Source: Corynespora cassiicola
Lineage: Eukaryota > Ascomycota > Dothideomycetes > Pleosporales > Corynesporascaceae
Direction: 5' to 3'
NCBI GenBank assembly: GCA_022059125.1
Contig: JAEUWY010000004.1
Location: 620,001 to 684,000, forward strand
Length of the DNA: 64,000 nucleotides
Made by a program: the position numbers and the translations under genes. A model generated the notes under the pieces. The model was not told where the DNA came from. It saw only the letters and a program-made list of their open reading frames with translations, and did not search any database. Below are positions 44,158 to 55,000 of this stretch, in pieces (the first letter of the stretch is position 1; every line of letters begins with the position of its first letter).

Positions 44158-46788
44158 ATGAACATCGATCTGGCTCCACACCCAACCAGTAGTGTGTCGC
44201 ACTCTACCGGATCGCCTGCATCCCCACACACACCCACTGTCAACGGCAATCCCGCGGAACAACTCCTTCCGCCTCTCCTAAACAAGACGCCCAGGAAACG
44301 CAGTCTCTCTGCTTCGGATGATACCCACCATCGGAAACGTAAGGTGACGAGAGCCTGTGATACTTGCAAGGCGAAAAAGGCAAAATGCTCGGGCACTCAG
44401 CCTTGCGAGACATGTCAGAGAAGAGGCATCCAATGTCTGTATGAGGCACGTTGTACGTGGCACCTAGTATTGTGATTAGTTTCGTCGATTCAAGCAACTT
44501 GTCCCAAGCGTGACCATTGTCTTGGTACCTAGCCCAAGAATTGTGCTGACCTGGAATCCTCTCTTTAAGACTCCCGGGGGAAACCACCTACACCTCCTCC
44601 GCGGAACTATGCTGCAGAATTCCCTGTGCGAGATCCAAATATCGGGCTCGCTCAAGCTCGGACCTCTCCCGAAGAAGCGTCTCTGGACCATCCCGATCAC
44701 GGAGCCTTAGTGTCTATCAGTGCAACACATTATCCTATACCCATCACGGCACCTTATCATTCACCCATTCCCCACATTCAGCACCAGGGATCAGACAACT
44801 TTCATCCTTTACCTAGCCCGAGGCATGATGATCCAGTGAGCAGCATAAACATGACTGCACTTGTGGTAACGCCTCAATCTTCAACTCAGGAGAACCGACA
44901 GGATGTGACTCAACTACGAAGGACTGAACCTACTCAGGAGGCGCCATCACGCGGTTCTCCAGAGCTTGAAGTAGCTGGCCAATACTCTGACTCTACCTCG
45001 GGCCTTTCTTTCCTCCATCGGGCATGGCGTCGTTTGTCCAACAATCAGAACAGCCAACTTATGAACGGAGCCCTGGGTAGCAGCGAGGAAAACCAACTGT
45101 TGGCAAATGCGGGCGACAAACCATTTCAAGTCCAAGGAAATATACAGATTCCGGCTTTTCCTAAGGCACGAGAGCTCATGACGTTGTACTTTGATGTTTG
45201 TATTGCTACGTATCGTTTACTACATAGGCCCTCCGTCGAGAAGTGGCTAGAGACTGTTGTTCAAAATTCACAATCCGAGCGGACCCCGCTATGGCAAGGC
45301 GTCACCCGACCCCGAGCAGCCATTGTCCTCACTGTTCTCTCTGTGGCCACCTTTCATGAAGGCAAGGCTAGGGGAGAGACGATAGAGGCCAATGCCTTTT
45401 CTCCCACCAACGAACAGTATGCTTTGCGGCGGTCGGATGAGCTTTTTTGCGAAGCAATGCGCCTCACCGATGCCGAAACAGGCTTCCCAGAGCTTGAATC
45501 GGCACAGGTGCGTCTAGTTCAGGTACTTTATCTACTGATGTCTTCGCGGATGAACCAAGCTTGGTATACATTTGGGCACGCATTGCAGATTATATCAGCT
45601 TTGGGATTACACAGGCGCGAGGACCGAAAACGGCCATCTCATAGTCGCAACTATATTGAAGAGCAGTGTAGGAAGAGGACTTTTTGGGTTGCCTACACAC
45701 TTGACAAGTACCTCGGCGTCATCTTTGGCCGTCCAAGACACTACCACGACGATGACATTGATCAAGATTTCCCTGATGCTGTCAATGACGAGGACATGAC
45801 ATCGAACGGCCCAATAGATCAAGACACTGGCGATTGTCACATCAAGTCTCTAATTTGCCACGCAAAGTAAGTCATCCTGTCGTGGGCTTTTGTATACGCT
45901 AGTGCTAAGAAAACCAGACTGGCACAGATTGCAGAGAAAATATCGCGCGAAGTCTACTCAATAAAGCCGGTCCCTGACCACGAACGTATCGCCGCTTCCC
46001 ATCGCCTCGCAGGAGAACTGCGTCAATGGCGCGCCGCATTGCCGCCCTTTTTGGGTGTCGTCAATCCATCAAGTCTCATCGAGAGTTTTCGACGACAGGC
46101 AACGGCCTTGAAACTCGCATACTCGCATGCCGTCATGCTGGCACATCGGCCGTTTCTACTCAAGAACGTGACGAAAGATCGTATCGAAATACAAGAGCTA
46201 GCAAAAGAAAACATCAACGAATGCATTGTGGCAGCACAGTCTGTGCTTGAGAGCGTGGATCGCATGGCTCGCGATGGTCGCCTCTTCCATGCATTTTGGT
46301 GGACACACTATGTTTGCTTTTGCGCGCTAGTTTGTGTATATGTCTGGGCCATTCAACAGAGCAACGACTCCCAAGGAGACGACCGAAGCTATGCCAAGAT
46401 TTTCAACCAGGCCGAGCGCTGCCTTACCCATCTTGCGCAAGCCACACAATCAAACACGCCGAGTCGTCGCTATAGCATAATCTTACAAGAATTGCGTGCC
46501 GAAGCAAAGAGGAAAACAGCAAGGAGACCAGTTGATTCTACACATTTCGGGGCGAGCGAAACTCAAGGGGGCCATCTTGCACCGCCACCTCAGTCTATCA
46601 CTGGCACCAGTCCCAATATCGATGAATGGGAGCCAATGTTTGGGAGTCCGATAGACAACTCTATGTTTCCCATCATGTTGGACAATTGGCAGACTACTGA
46701 TTGGCTGGACCTGGACTCTTCTGCTTTCCAGCACTTCTCATCCCTAGATACTGGCTCTTTTACATGGATGGGTGAGGTACCAAGATAG
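44158..46788 (+). CDS. Zn2Cys6 transcription factor with fungal-specific TF domain
   Basis: Exons 44158-44452, 44570-45866 and 45918-46788 (introns 117 and 51 bp) give 820 aa. The zinc cluster is ACDTCKAKKAKCSGTQPCET followed by CQRRGIQC (C-x2-C-x6-C-x5-C-x2-C-x6-C, about residues 66-94), preceded by a basic HHRKRKVTR. The first splice gives the familiar linker ARYSRGKPPTPPP. The middle-homology (Fungal_trans, PF04082) domain lies about 240-560, with RLVQVLYLLMSSRMNQAWYT, ALQIISALGLHRRED and RKRTFWVAYTLDKYLGVIFG. The C-terminus is acidic with aromatic residues (DNWQTTDWLDLDSSAF), a likely activation region. It lies between the AKR and the MFS/NRPS-like pair, which suggests a pathway-specific regulator. 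Confidence 0.94.
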
Positions 46789-47345
46789 ATACGAAATATG
46801 GGCAATCTAGAAGAAGGTGAAAATATTCGACTTTACGCAAAGGTTCACTTACAAAAGACATTGGCGATACAAACGTCACTTTCAGAGCTATCACGCCATG
46901 AACTTGCGATCGGATCGGTGCTTCTTCCTACATCGACCAAACCCCTTGTATCATGCGCTGTTGCAGACAACACATTGGATAATAATTTATCTCTATACGC
47001 TGGTGCTTTGCGTTACTGTGTGTGAGTCCTCACGCTTTTGTGTCTCCGGGCGTTGTTTAGGGGTCGCCCTTGTGTGTTTGTGTGAGATTTTTGGACCCCA
47101 GTCTGTGTGTGATTCTACTTATTTTATTTCAATTCACTGGTGCAGGGACGAAAAACATTTTCCACATTGCGCATATAATACCATGATTATTCCGATCTCA
47201 GATGACTAAATAAAAGCTATCGTCATTACATCTGCATCATAGCCGTTCATACTCTTAATCCTCCGTCGCCACGTCTTATGCTGAGCCACCTAGGCCCAAT
47301 CCCATGCTCCTTCGCTCAAGTATATGCAGAAATCTCAATATATAT
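46789..47345. other. Intergenic, between convergent genes
   Basis: The 557 bp lie between the regulator and MFS 3' ends. A 130-codon plus-strand frame (46817-47209) overlaps the 3' flank and shows no motif. Confidence 0.4.
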
Positions 47346-49056
47346 TTAAAGAGTGTAACGGAAGAGAGGCGATTTATCGCCCATTTCCAGCAACTGCTCA
47401 TCGGTCCACTTCTCTCGAACCTCTTCTTCAGTCATGCGGGCCTTCCTCTTGTTGCCCCACTTGTACGACAACTCGAGGAGAAAGGCTACGATGAAGGCGC
47501 TTCCACCAAAAGCACAAGAGAGACCAAATCCGGTGTAGTACTTGGGTTTCTCGGATTCCAGGTACATGTAAGAGCCAACAACACCTCCAATGTTGCCAAC
47601 ACAAATGTTGAAAGCAACACCGATGGCGCGGCGCGAGGATGGTGCAATATTGTTCGCTGCCCAAGAGCTTCCTGCTGGCTGGATCGGGTAGATACCAATG
47701 CAGGTCAGGATGATAGCGAAGAAAGTCGGACCGATATTGTCGGCCAACGCACCGTCGAACGCGATGACGACGGCATAGCCAATGGCAATGAAAGCCATTG
47801 GGATAGCAACGAATGGTAGACGCCAGAAGAATCGATCAGAGAGGCGTGCAAAGACGATGGAAGAGATGGCTCCTGCGACGTAGGGTGGGACTGTCATGAG
47901 CTGGGCGTTGGTGTTGCTGAACCCCATGGCCTTGGTGATGGTGGGCAGGGTGAACTTGGTGCCGTAAGAACAAGCCGAGCAAGCCAAGAGAATATAGGCC
48001 TGCATGTACAAGCGCCAATTGCAGAGAACCATCTTCAGGTCGTTCCAACGAGCAGTCGGCTTCTCCTCGGCCAATCGGCCACCGTCCTTGATGAAACGTT
48101 GAAGCTCCAGGAAGCGGATCTCCTCTGGATCAAGCCATCTGGTGCTCAGTCTGGGGGAGTCGATCAAAAGGAAGAAGCATGAAACTCCAAGAAGGACAGT
48201 TACAATGCCCTCTAGAAGGAAGATCCACCTCCAGCCTTCGTAACCACCAACGCCTATAGAGGGTCAGATATGATGAGGAATACCAGTTGAGTCAGCTCAC
48301 CATCCATCTCTGCAATCGCAGCAGCAAGGAGACCGGAGAATGCGCCACTGAGGGCGGATGCGCAGTAGAAATAAGAGATGCGCGTAGCCAAGTCCTTTGG
48401 CATATACCAATAGGAGCATAGATAGACGGCACCCGGGAAAAATCCAGCTCTGAGAAGATACATTAGCGATGTCACAGGTGCGAAGGTACTATACATACTC
48501 GAAAACACCGAGAAGAATTCTGGTTACTAGGAGTCCAGCAAAGTTCTTTACAACTCCCATCATAGTCATCACAATGCCCCATATCACAATCAGAATACCA
48601 AGGTAGACTGACGGTCTCTCAAACTTCTTGAGAAGCATGTTCGAAGGGACTTCGAGAAGAACATATGGGACGAAGAAAACTGATAGAACAACGTTCCATT
48701 GCACTCCGGTAAGATTTAGGTCTTCAACAAGTCCTTCAATCTTTGCGTTTCCGATATTGGCACGGTCGATGTGGGAAATCAAGTACAAGATTGCCAACAT
48801 AGGTACGAGACGAACATCGACCTAATGCATATTTAGCCACTAGATCGAAATGAAGCTGTAGTTCGGAGCTAACCTTATGGATCACCTTCTTCCTCCTTTC
48901 TGGACTGAAGTTGATGTAGAAATCGGCATCATCAGCTTCGAGACCGAGAACATGGAAGTTGTCAATTTGGACAACGCGGTTCGGCTTGACTTCATCAATA
49001 GAATCAGACTTCTCGTCCACAAACTGGATCTCCGATTTCTCAAGAGTGGCAGCCAT
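47346..49056 (-). CDS. MFS transporter, anion:cation symporter (Dal5/Tna1) family
   Basis: Exons 48874-49056, 48499-48821, 48301-48449 and 47346-48253 (introns 47-52 bp) give 520 aa. A cytosolic N-terminus leads to the family signature RLVPMLAILYLISHIDRANI plus GNAKIEGL, then LLEVPSNMLLKKFERPSVYL, RILLGVFEAGFFPGAVYL across the second splice, YWYMPKDLATRISYF, and GYEGWRWIFLLEG. About twelve membrane helices are expected. The C-terminal half includes FARLSDRFFWR and GIYPIQPAGSSWAANNIAPS. Dal5/Tna1-type permeases import carboxylates, vitamins and allantoate. It is head to head with the NRPS-like gene, with 550 bp between starts. Transport of the pathway's acid substrate or product is the natural inference. 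Confidence 0.94.
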
Positions 49057-49606
49057 ATTTGCAGAGACGAATGACTGGAAGGTCGGGGCACAAAAGAGGT
49101 TGAGAACAAGCACGAGTTCCCCTCATCGTTGCTGTTCCACAGGCCCTATATAGCCTCCTGTCAAACTGGAGGTGATAGGCTTGGCTTTGCGGAGAAACCT
49201 GCAGTATCCTAGTTCCCGAGTCATACTACCGACCAAAATCGCGGAGAAGAACCTAAACGGTTGGTAGATCTGAAAAAAACCCAGGAAACAGACTGTGGGG
49301 AACCCCGCCAAAATTCTTCCTGCCAGAAGAAAAGGGTTGAATAAAGAAATCAGCTGAGCCACGGATTTCCTGGATTATAATCCGACCAATAGTATGCATA
49401 TCCGTGCTGCCAAGCGTTTGGAGGAATAGCGTAGCGTGCGCAGTAGCGGAAATGATGCAGCCGAAGCTATACCCCAGACCCCCACCCATGCAACCCCATG
49501 TTTCCGTTATTGATCAGAGATACTAAAGCGAAGAACATTCAACGTCTTCAAGAATCAGTCCAATGCGCATTGTTGTTTGTCGTACAACGCCCACCATCTT
49601 TTCGCC
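49057..49606. promoter_or_regulatory. Bidirectional promoter, MFS / NRPS-like genes
   Basis: The 550 bp separate two divergent start codons, the arrangement expected for co-regulated cluster genes. CCGACC / CGGTT-type triplets occur near 49228 and 49257. No separate gene is supported. Confidence 0.45.
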
Positions 49607-52600
49607 ATGGCTCCCGCACAGGTGGCCATTCCGGCCATTGTTTCTCAACCCTCGCTCAAAGTCCCTGTGACACAAAGCATAACAGAGGCTACCGAACCAC
49701 TCGATGAGGCATCCATTTGCACGGTCGACGGACTTGTGCGGCATCGTGCTCGGACCAATCCCCACGCCATAGTAGTCTCATATCCAAGTTCTGGCATTGA
49801 GTTTGTCGACTACTCAATGCAGCAGTTGGATGTGTTTGCATACAGAGTCGCTCGTCATTACCAAGCTTTTATCCCAATACGAACAAGCTCATCAATCAAG
49901 CCGACCACCGTCGCGTTGCTTGGGCCAAGCAATCTCGAGTATGCAGTCACTATGCTTGCGCTTACCAAGCTTGGCCATACGGTTCTTTTTCTTTCGACGC
50001 GAATTTCGCAACTGGCGATCGAGTCGCTGATTGAGACTACCGGTGCAACGCATTTGCTTGCCGACCCCCGATACGTGAAGGCTGGTTCGGATGCTCTTGC
50101 AAGCAAGCCGCACGTGAAACTCAACGAGATTGCTGGAAGGTCTATCTTTGAATTTCCAGTTGAGGTCTATGCGGACACCCGAATGGATTACCAGCTGGAC
50201 CCCGAGATCGAAAAACTTAACAATGTCTACATCATTCACTCAAGTGGTACGAATATCTAGTCCTGATTCAATCTCTATATGTGCTAATACCGCCTAGGGT
50301 CTACCGGACTGCCCAAGCCCATTTATCAATTCCAAAAGAGTGCGATCGCCAACTATGCCATCAGCATGGATATGAAGGCATTCATTACTCTTCCCCTATA
50401 CCATAACCACGGAATCTGCAACTTTTTCCGTGCTATCCACTCCTGCAAATCCATCCACCTTTATAATGCGGACCTCCCTCTCACGCAACAATACCTTACC
50501 AACATCCTGCGCAAACACAACTTCGAAATCTTCTATGGCGTTCCTTATGCTCTCAAGCTACTGGCAGAGACGGAAGAAGGAATTGCATTGCTCAAGCAGC
50601 TGAAGATTGTCATGTACGGTGGCAGTGCATGTCCCGACACATTAGGCGATTTGCTTGTCGAGAACGGCATCAACCTCGTCGGCCACTACGGTGCCACAGA
50701 GGTTGGCCAGCTGATGACTTCTTTCCGTCCTGCCGGTGACAAGGCCTGGAACTACGTCCGCGAGAGTGAAAAGCTGAAGCCCTTTTTGAAGTGGGTGCCT
50801 CAGGGCCCCAACCTCTATGAATGCACTGTCACAGATGGCTGGCCATCCAAAGTCCAGTCGAATCGACCCGACGGAAGCTATGCGACCAAGGATCTTTTTG
50901 AACCCCACCCAACGATTCCTGGAGCTTGGAAATACATTGCGCGGTTGGATGATACGATTGTCTTGGTCAACGGAGAAAAGTTCAATCCCGTCATGATGGA
51001 AGGCAAGGTTCGGTCGCACAAGGCGGTCACCGAGACCATCGTGTTCGGCAACAGTCGGCCATATCTCGGTATTCTCATTGTTCCCTCCCCTGCTATGGAG
51101 GGGAAAACGGAGGATCAGATTGTTGATCACGTCTTTCCGGTCATTGAAGAAGCCAATCACACCGCCGAAGCTTATGCTCGCATCTCCAGGGATATGGTCA
51201 AGATCCTGCCCCATGATTGCCAGTTCCCACGTACCGACAAGGGGAGCATTATCCGACAGGCTTTCTACAAGCAGTTTGCCAAGGAAATCAACGACGCGTA
51301 CGATCTGGTTGCCACTTCTGGTGGGGAGCTGAAGGCCTTTGATCTTCCAGAGATGGAGGATTTTGTCCGTGGCGCGTTGATCAAGTCTATCCCCGAAGCG
51401 AAGGATATCGAGAGGACAGCCGATTTTTTCTCGGTTGGCCTTGATTCTCTCCAGTCGATCCAGATGCGCACTGAGATTCTAAAGAATGTGGATATTGGAG
51501 ATAACAAGCTTGGCCAGAATGTTGTCTTTGAGTATCCATCCATTTCCGGGCTCAGTGCTTACCTCTGCGGTCTCCGGACGGGCCAGACGCAAGAAGCAAC
51601 GGCGATTGAAGACAAGATGAAGGATCTCATTGAAAAATACGGCGACTTTACACCCAGACCTACAAATCAGTCGATCGTGGTGACTGGCGCAACTGGGTCT
51701 CTTGGTGCTCACGTCGTGGCCCAACTTACTGCTCGCCCTGACATTTCGACCGTATATGCTCTTGTGCGAGCCCGCAACGATGAAGAAGCAAGCCGTCGTG
51801 TGACAAAGTCTCTCATTCATCGCAAGCTTTACCACACTCTTCCACTTTCCTCTCGATCCAAGATTGTGGCCATTTCCTCCAATCTTTCTGATGCGAAACT
51901 CGGTCTTTCGGATGAGGCCTACTCCCGGATCACCTCGAGCCTTGGAAGTGTCATTCATTGCGCTTGGTCCGTTAATTTCAACATTGGTCTGTCATCATTT
52001 GAGAAAGACTGCATTTCTGGAGTTCGGCATCTCCTAGACTTGTGCCATGCTGTACCTTCTACTCAACCGGCTTCATTCGACTTTTGTTCATCCGTCAGCA
52101 CCGTGTCCAGGTGCCCAAGCACCGAAGCACCAGAGCGCTTGCCTGAGCTCGAATGGGCCCAGAACATGGGATATTCTCAGTCAAAGCTTGTCGCCGAAAA
52201 TCTCTGCGTAAAAGCAGCAAAAGCAACAGGCATCCGCGCCAGGGTGCTACGCGTCGGCCAAATCGTTGCAGACACTATGCATGGCGTCTGGAATGCCACC
52301 GAGGGCATCCCCCTCCAGATGCAAACTGCACTCACCGTCGGCGCTCTTCCCAAGCTCCAGGAAACTCCATCCTGGACGCCTGTCGATGTCGTCGCAAAGA
52401 CCATTTCCGAAATCGCGCTCTCCGATGCAGGAGCCATCATCGCGAACGTCACCAACGCGAAGACGTTCGATTATACCAATGACCTCCTCCCCGCACTGCG
52501 AAATTCAGGCCTCAAGTTCGACGAGGTCGAGCCAAAAGAATGGGTCAGGAGGCTCAAGGCCAGCAACCAGGACCCCGTGGCCAACCCGCCCATCAAGCTC

Positions 52601-53323
52601 CTCGACTTCTTCGCCAGCAAGTACGACAAGGATAGCTTTGGCCCCTCGCGAACGTTCGAAACGGCCACCGCGCGCAAATTCTCTCCAGCCCTTGAGAACG
52701 CTCCGGGCCTGGATCAAGACTTTGTCAATAAATTTGTGAGCCAGTTCCTATCGTCGGCGTGGAAGCAGCCTGAGGAGCAAAAGGCAAGGCCCGGCAAGCA
52801 AGTCATTGTCGTAGCTGGTCCATGCGGAAGCGGGAAGACGACCGTTGCTGAGGCGCTCGGCAAGTCGCTCAGCGCGCCGTTCATCGAAGGCGATTTGCTG
52901 CACACGTTCGATGCTGTGACGAGAATGGCGAGTGGCACTGCGCTCTTGGACTCGGATCGCGGGCCGTGGCTCGAGCGCCTGAAGAGGCGGGCCCTGGAGA
53001 CGATCGAGGAACTTGGATATGACAAGGTCATCCTTTCTTGCTCGGCGCTTAAGAAGGTATATCGTGATCAGCTGCGCGGAATGAGGAGCGCGGATGTAGA
53101 GGTGGTGTTTGTCGATTTACAGGTTGCGAAGGAGGAGCTTGTGAGGAGGATGCAGGGGAGGGCTGGTCATTACATGCCTGCCGATTTGGTGGATAGCCAG
53201 ATCGATATTTATGAGCAGCCTGGAACGGAAGAAGTTGACATTTTACCTGTTGATAGCGGGAAAGATATTGGCCAAGTCATCCGGGATGTCGAACAGTTGA
53301 TCCAGGATGCGGCGGATTTGTAA
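49607..53323 (+). CDS. NRPS-like A-T-R reductase fused to a gluconokinase-like kinase
   Basis: Exons 49607-50246 and 50298-53323 (51-bp intron) give 1,221 aa; the ATG has a strong context (cgccATGG). Domains: adenylation (about 30-560) with HSSGSTGLPKPI (A3 loop, joined by the splice), HYGATEVGQ (A5), ARLDDTIVLVNGEKF (A8) and PRTDKGSIIRQA (A10 Lys); thiolation with FFSVGLDSLQSIQM (Ser about 597); and reductase (about 665-920) with VVTGATGSLGAHVV and GYSQSK. There is no condensation domain. From about 1045 a separate kinase domain begins: VVAGPCGSGKTT (Walker A), FIEGDLLHTFDAV, RMASG, DSDRGPWLERL, ILSCSALKKVYRDQLRG and GRAGHYMPADLVDSQ, the pattern of GntK-type gluconokinases. A-T-R enzymes reduce a carboxylic acid to an aldehyde or alcohol. 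The kinase would phosphorylate a hydroxylated substrate or product (inference). The fusion sits within one exon, so it is not a splice artefact. Confidence 0.95.
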
Positions 53324-53489
53324 GTTCACGTTTGATGCATAGGGCCGGAGTTTGGGTAGCCTATTTTTCGTTCCATTACCTTGGAAATGTCTCCAATCTA
53401 TAAATTTCCCTTCCTTGGCTGTTCAAGATTGTTGCGCCACGATGCACACTTGATGAAAGTATTGAAAATTTATTTATTTTTGCCTAGAA

Positions 53490-54293
53490 TCACGAGAGAA
53501 TCCAAAAAAGGACTTGCTGGATGCAAAACAAGAAGAAAATCGCCAAAGCAGTGATGTTCTCTCTCAAGGCACTCACGAGACGCCTCACCCCATGACACCG
53601 TGTCCCCTGTGATCGTGTGTAGTAAACTCGCATAATCCAACCTTGAGAGTCCTCCTCCAATGTATATTCCATATCCGAAAATTTCGCAATCCTGAAATAT
53701 CCCCTCTTCTCGTAAGGAAATCTGGCGAACTTTGTGAAATCCACCAGTATATCCTTGATCGTCGACTCTCGAATCGGCTTCCATCCGCTTAGCCCCAGCT
53801 GATAACGATTCTCGTTCTCCAGGATGCTACGACTTGTCGAATCTCTATTCCAAGATGTGACGTGAATATCATCTAGTATGTCATTATCGTCCTCGTGTAC
53901 GGCGAAAGTCACCCGTCGCAGCCAGGTCGCGTGCCACGGTATATGTTCCGCAAAGTCGTAGCTCGAGCATATTCTGTTTATTGATAAATACTGGAATCTG
54001 TGCCCGTTGGCATGGAAGGTTACTTGGGGTATGGAAATCATGAGTAGATCCCATTCGGCGAATTTTTTGAAGAAATGCGCTCGGATTCCTGGCCCCAGTT
54101 CAAGGCTCTCGTTTAGCTGGCGTATGATGAATGCAGCTTCGTCATCGAATTCGGACCGGATTCTTCGGCATGTTCTACGGATTGAAGCGCTTTGAATTAT
54201 GTTTTGGCGGATATTCTTGCCGTGGAGAACTAGTTGGCGGTATATCTCGATGCGGAGCTCTGGTGGTAACGAGAGAAACTGAAGGGAAGACAT
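53490..54293 (-). CDS. Short F-box-like fungal protein, function unknown
   Basis: Intronless, 267 aa from MSSLQFLSLPPELRIEIYRQ; an in-frame ATG 17 codons upstream (54344) is possible. The start LPPELRIEIYRQLVLHGK, then RTCRRIRSEFDDEAAF, is the typical F-box-like opening of fungal-expanded proteins. The middle has WHATWLRRVTFAVHED; the last 20 residues (ITALAIFFLFCIQQVLFWIL) form a hydrophobic segment that could anchor the protein in a membrane. No catalytic motif. Convergent with the NRPS-like gene at 166 bp, but nothing links it to that cluster. Confidence 0.75.
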   Translation of the reverse strand: MSSLQFLSLPPELRIEIYRQLVLHGKNIRQNIIQSASIRRTCRRIRSEFDDEAAFIIRQLNESLELGPGIRAHFFKKFAEWDLLMISIPQVTFHANGHRFQYLSINRICSSYDFAEHIPWHATWLRRVTFAVHEDDNDILDDIHVTSWNRDSTSRSILENENRYQLGLSGWKPIRESTIKDILVDFTKFARFPYEKRGYFRIAKFSDMEYTLEEDSQGWIMRVYYTRSQGTRCHGVRRLVSALRENITALAIFFLFCIQQVLFWILS

Positions 54294-54344
54294 CTTGAAG
54301 ATATGAGATTTGATGGGATTCGTAATGTGGGAGTAAGATAGCAT

Positions 54345-55000
54345 GGTACTTGAAGATAGATCCGAATAGAAATTTCTATATATCTGGGCTCATCAAAGGA
54401 AGTCGCGTTGGGGCAATGGCTATGCAGGCCGGTCTCATGGGATCTCAATCCTAAATAAATATGAAAACTATTAACTATTGTGTTGTTGAAGCCGAAAAAC
54501 AAATCCACTGTGTATTCCACGGCTTTATGGAATATAATAATAAGCGAGATGTAGATTGTTGGGAGCGCGACCTGCAATGCCAAATATTTAGGCACGCATC
54601 TAATAGCAAATATCTGCGAAGTAAAAAATGGATATTTGCTGAAGAGAATGCTTTGAGAATTGAGAAATATACTAGAAAGTATTTAGAAGGAATGACTGAG
54701 TGATTCAAACATATATTTGAACAGAGAGGTCATCAATGTAGGGACACGAGATGGGGGACGACCCGTATATACAGTGCCCTATTTATCTATTATAGAAAAC
54801 GCACAAAGCAATGTATCCTCAAGCATACTCTTCATATATAGATGAGCGCCATATGCTCAGAGGACAGCCCCATAAATACAATAGTCCTCAACGAGCATGA
54901 TGGTGCAAACGAGCGATAATCGTGGTACAAGGAAACGCCAACAAGAACATCCAAGAACGTAGTTCGTGTTCTCGTTACCTTACTGAAGCTGCATGGCAAT
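54345..55000. other. AT-rich intergenic
   Basis: The 656 bp lie between the F-box-like gene promoter and the 3' flank of the GPI-anchored protein gene. An 80-codon plus-strand frame (54461-54703) has no motif and is not called. Confidence 0.4.
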
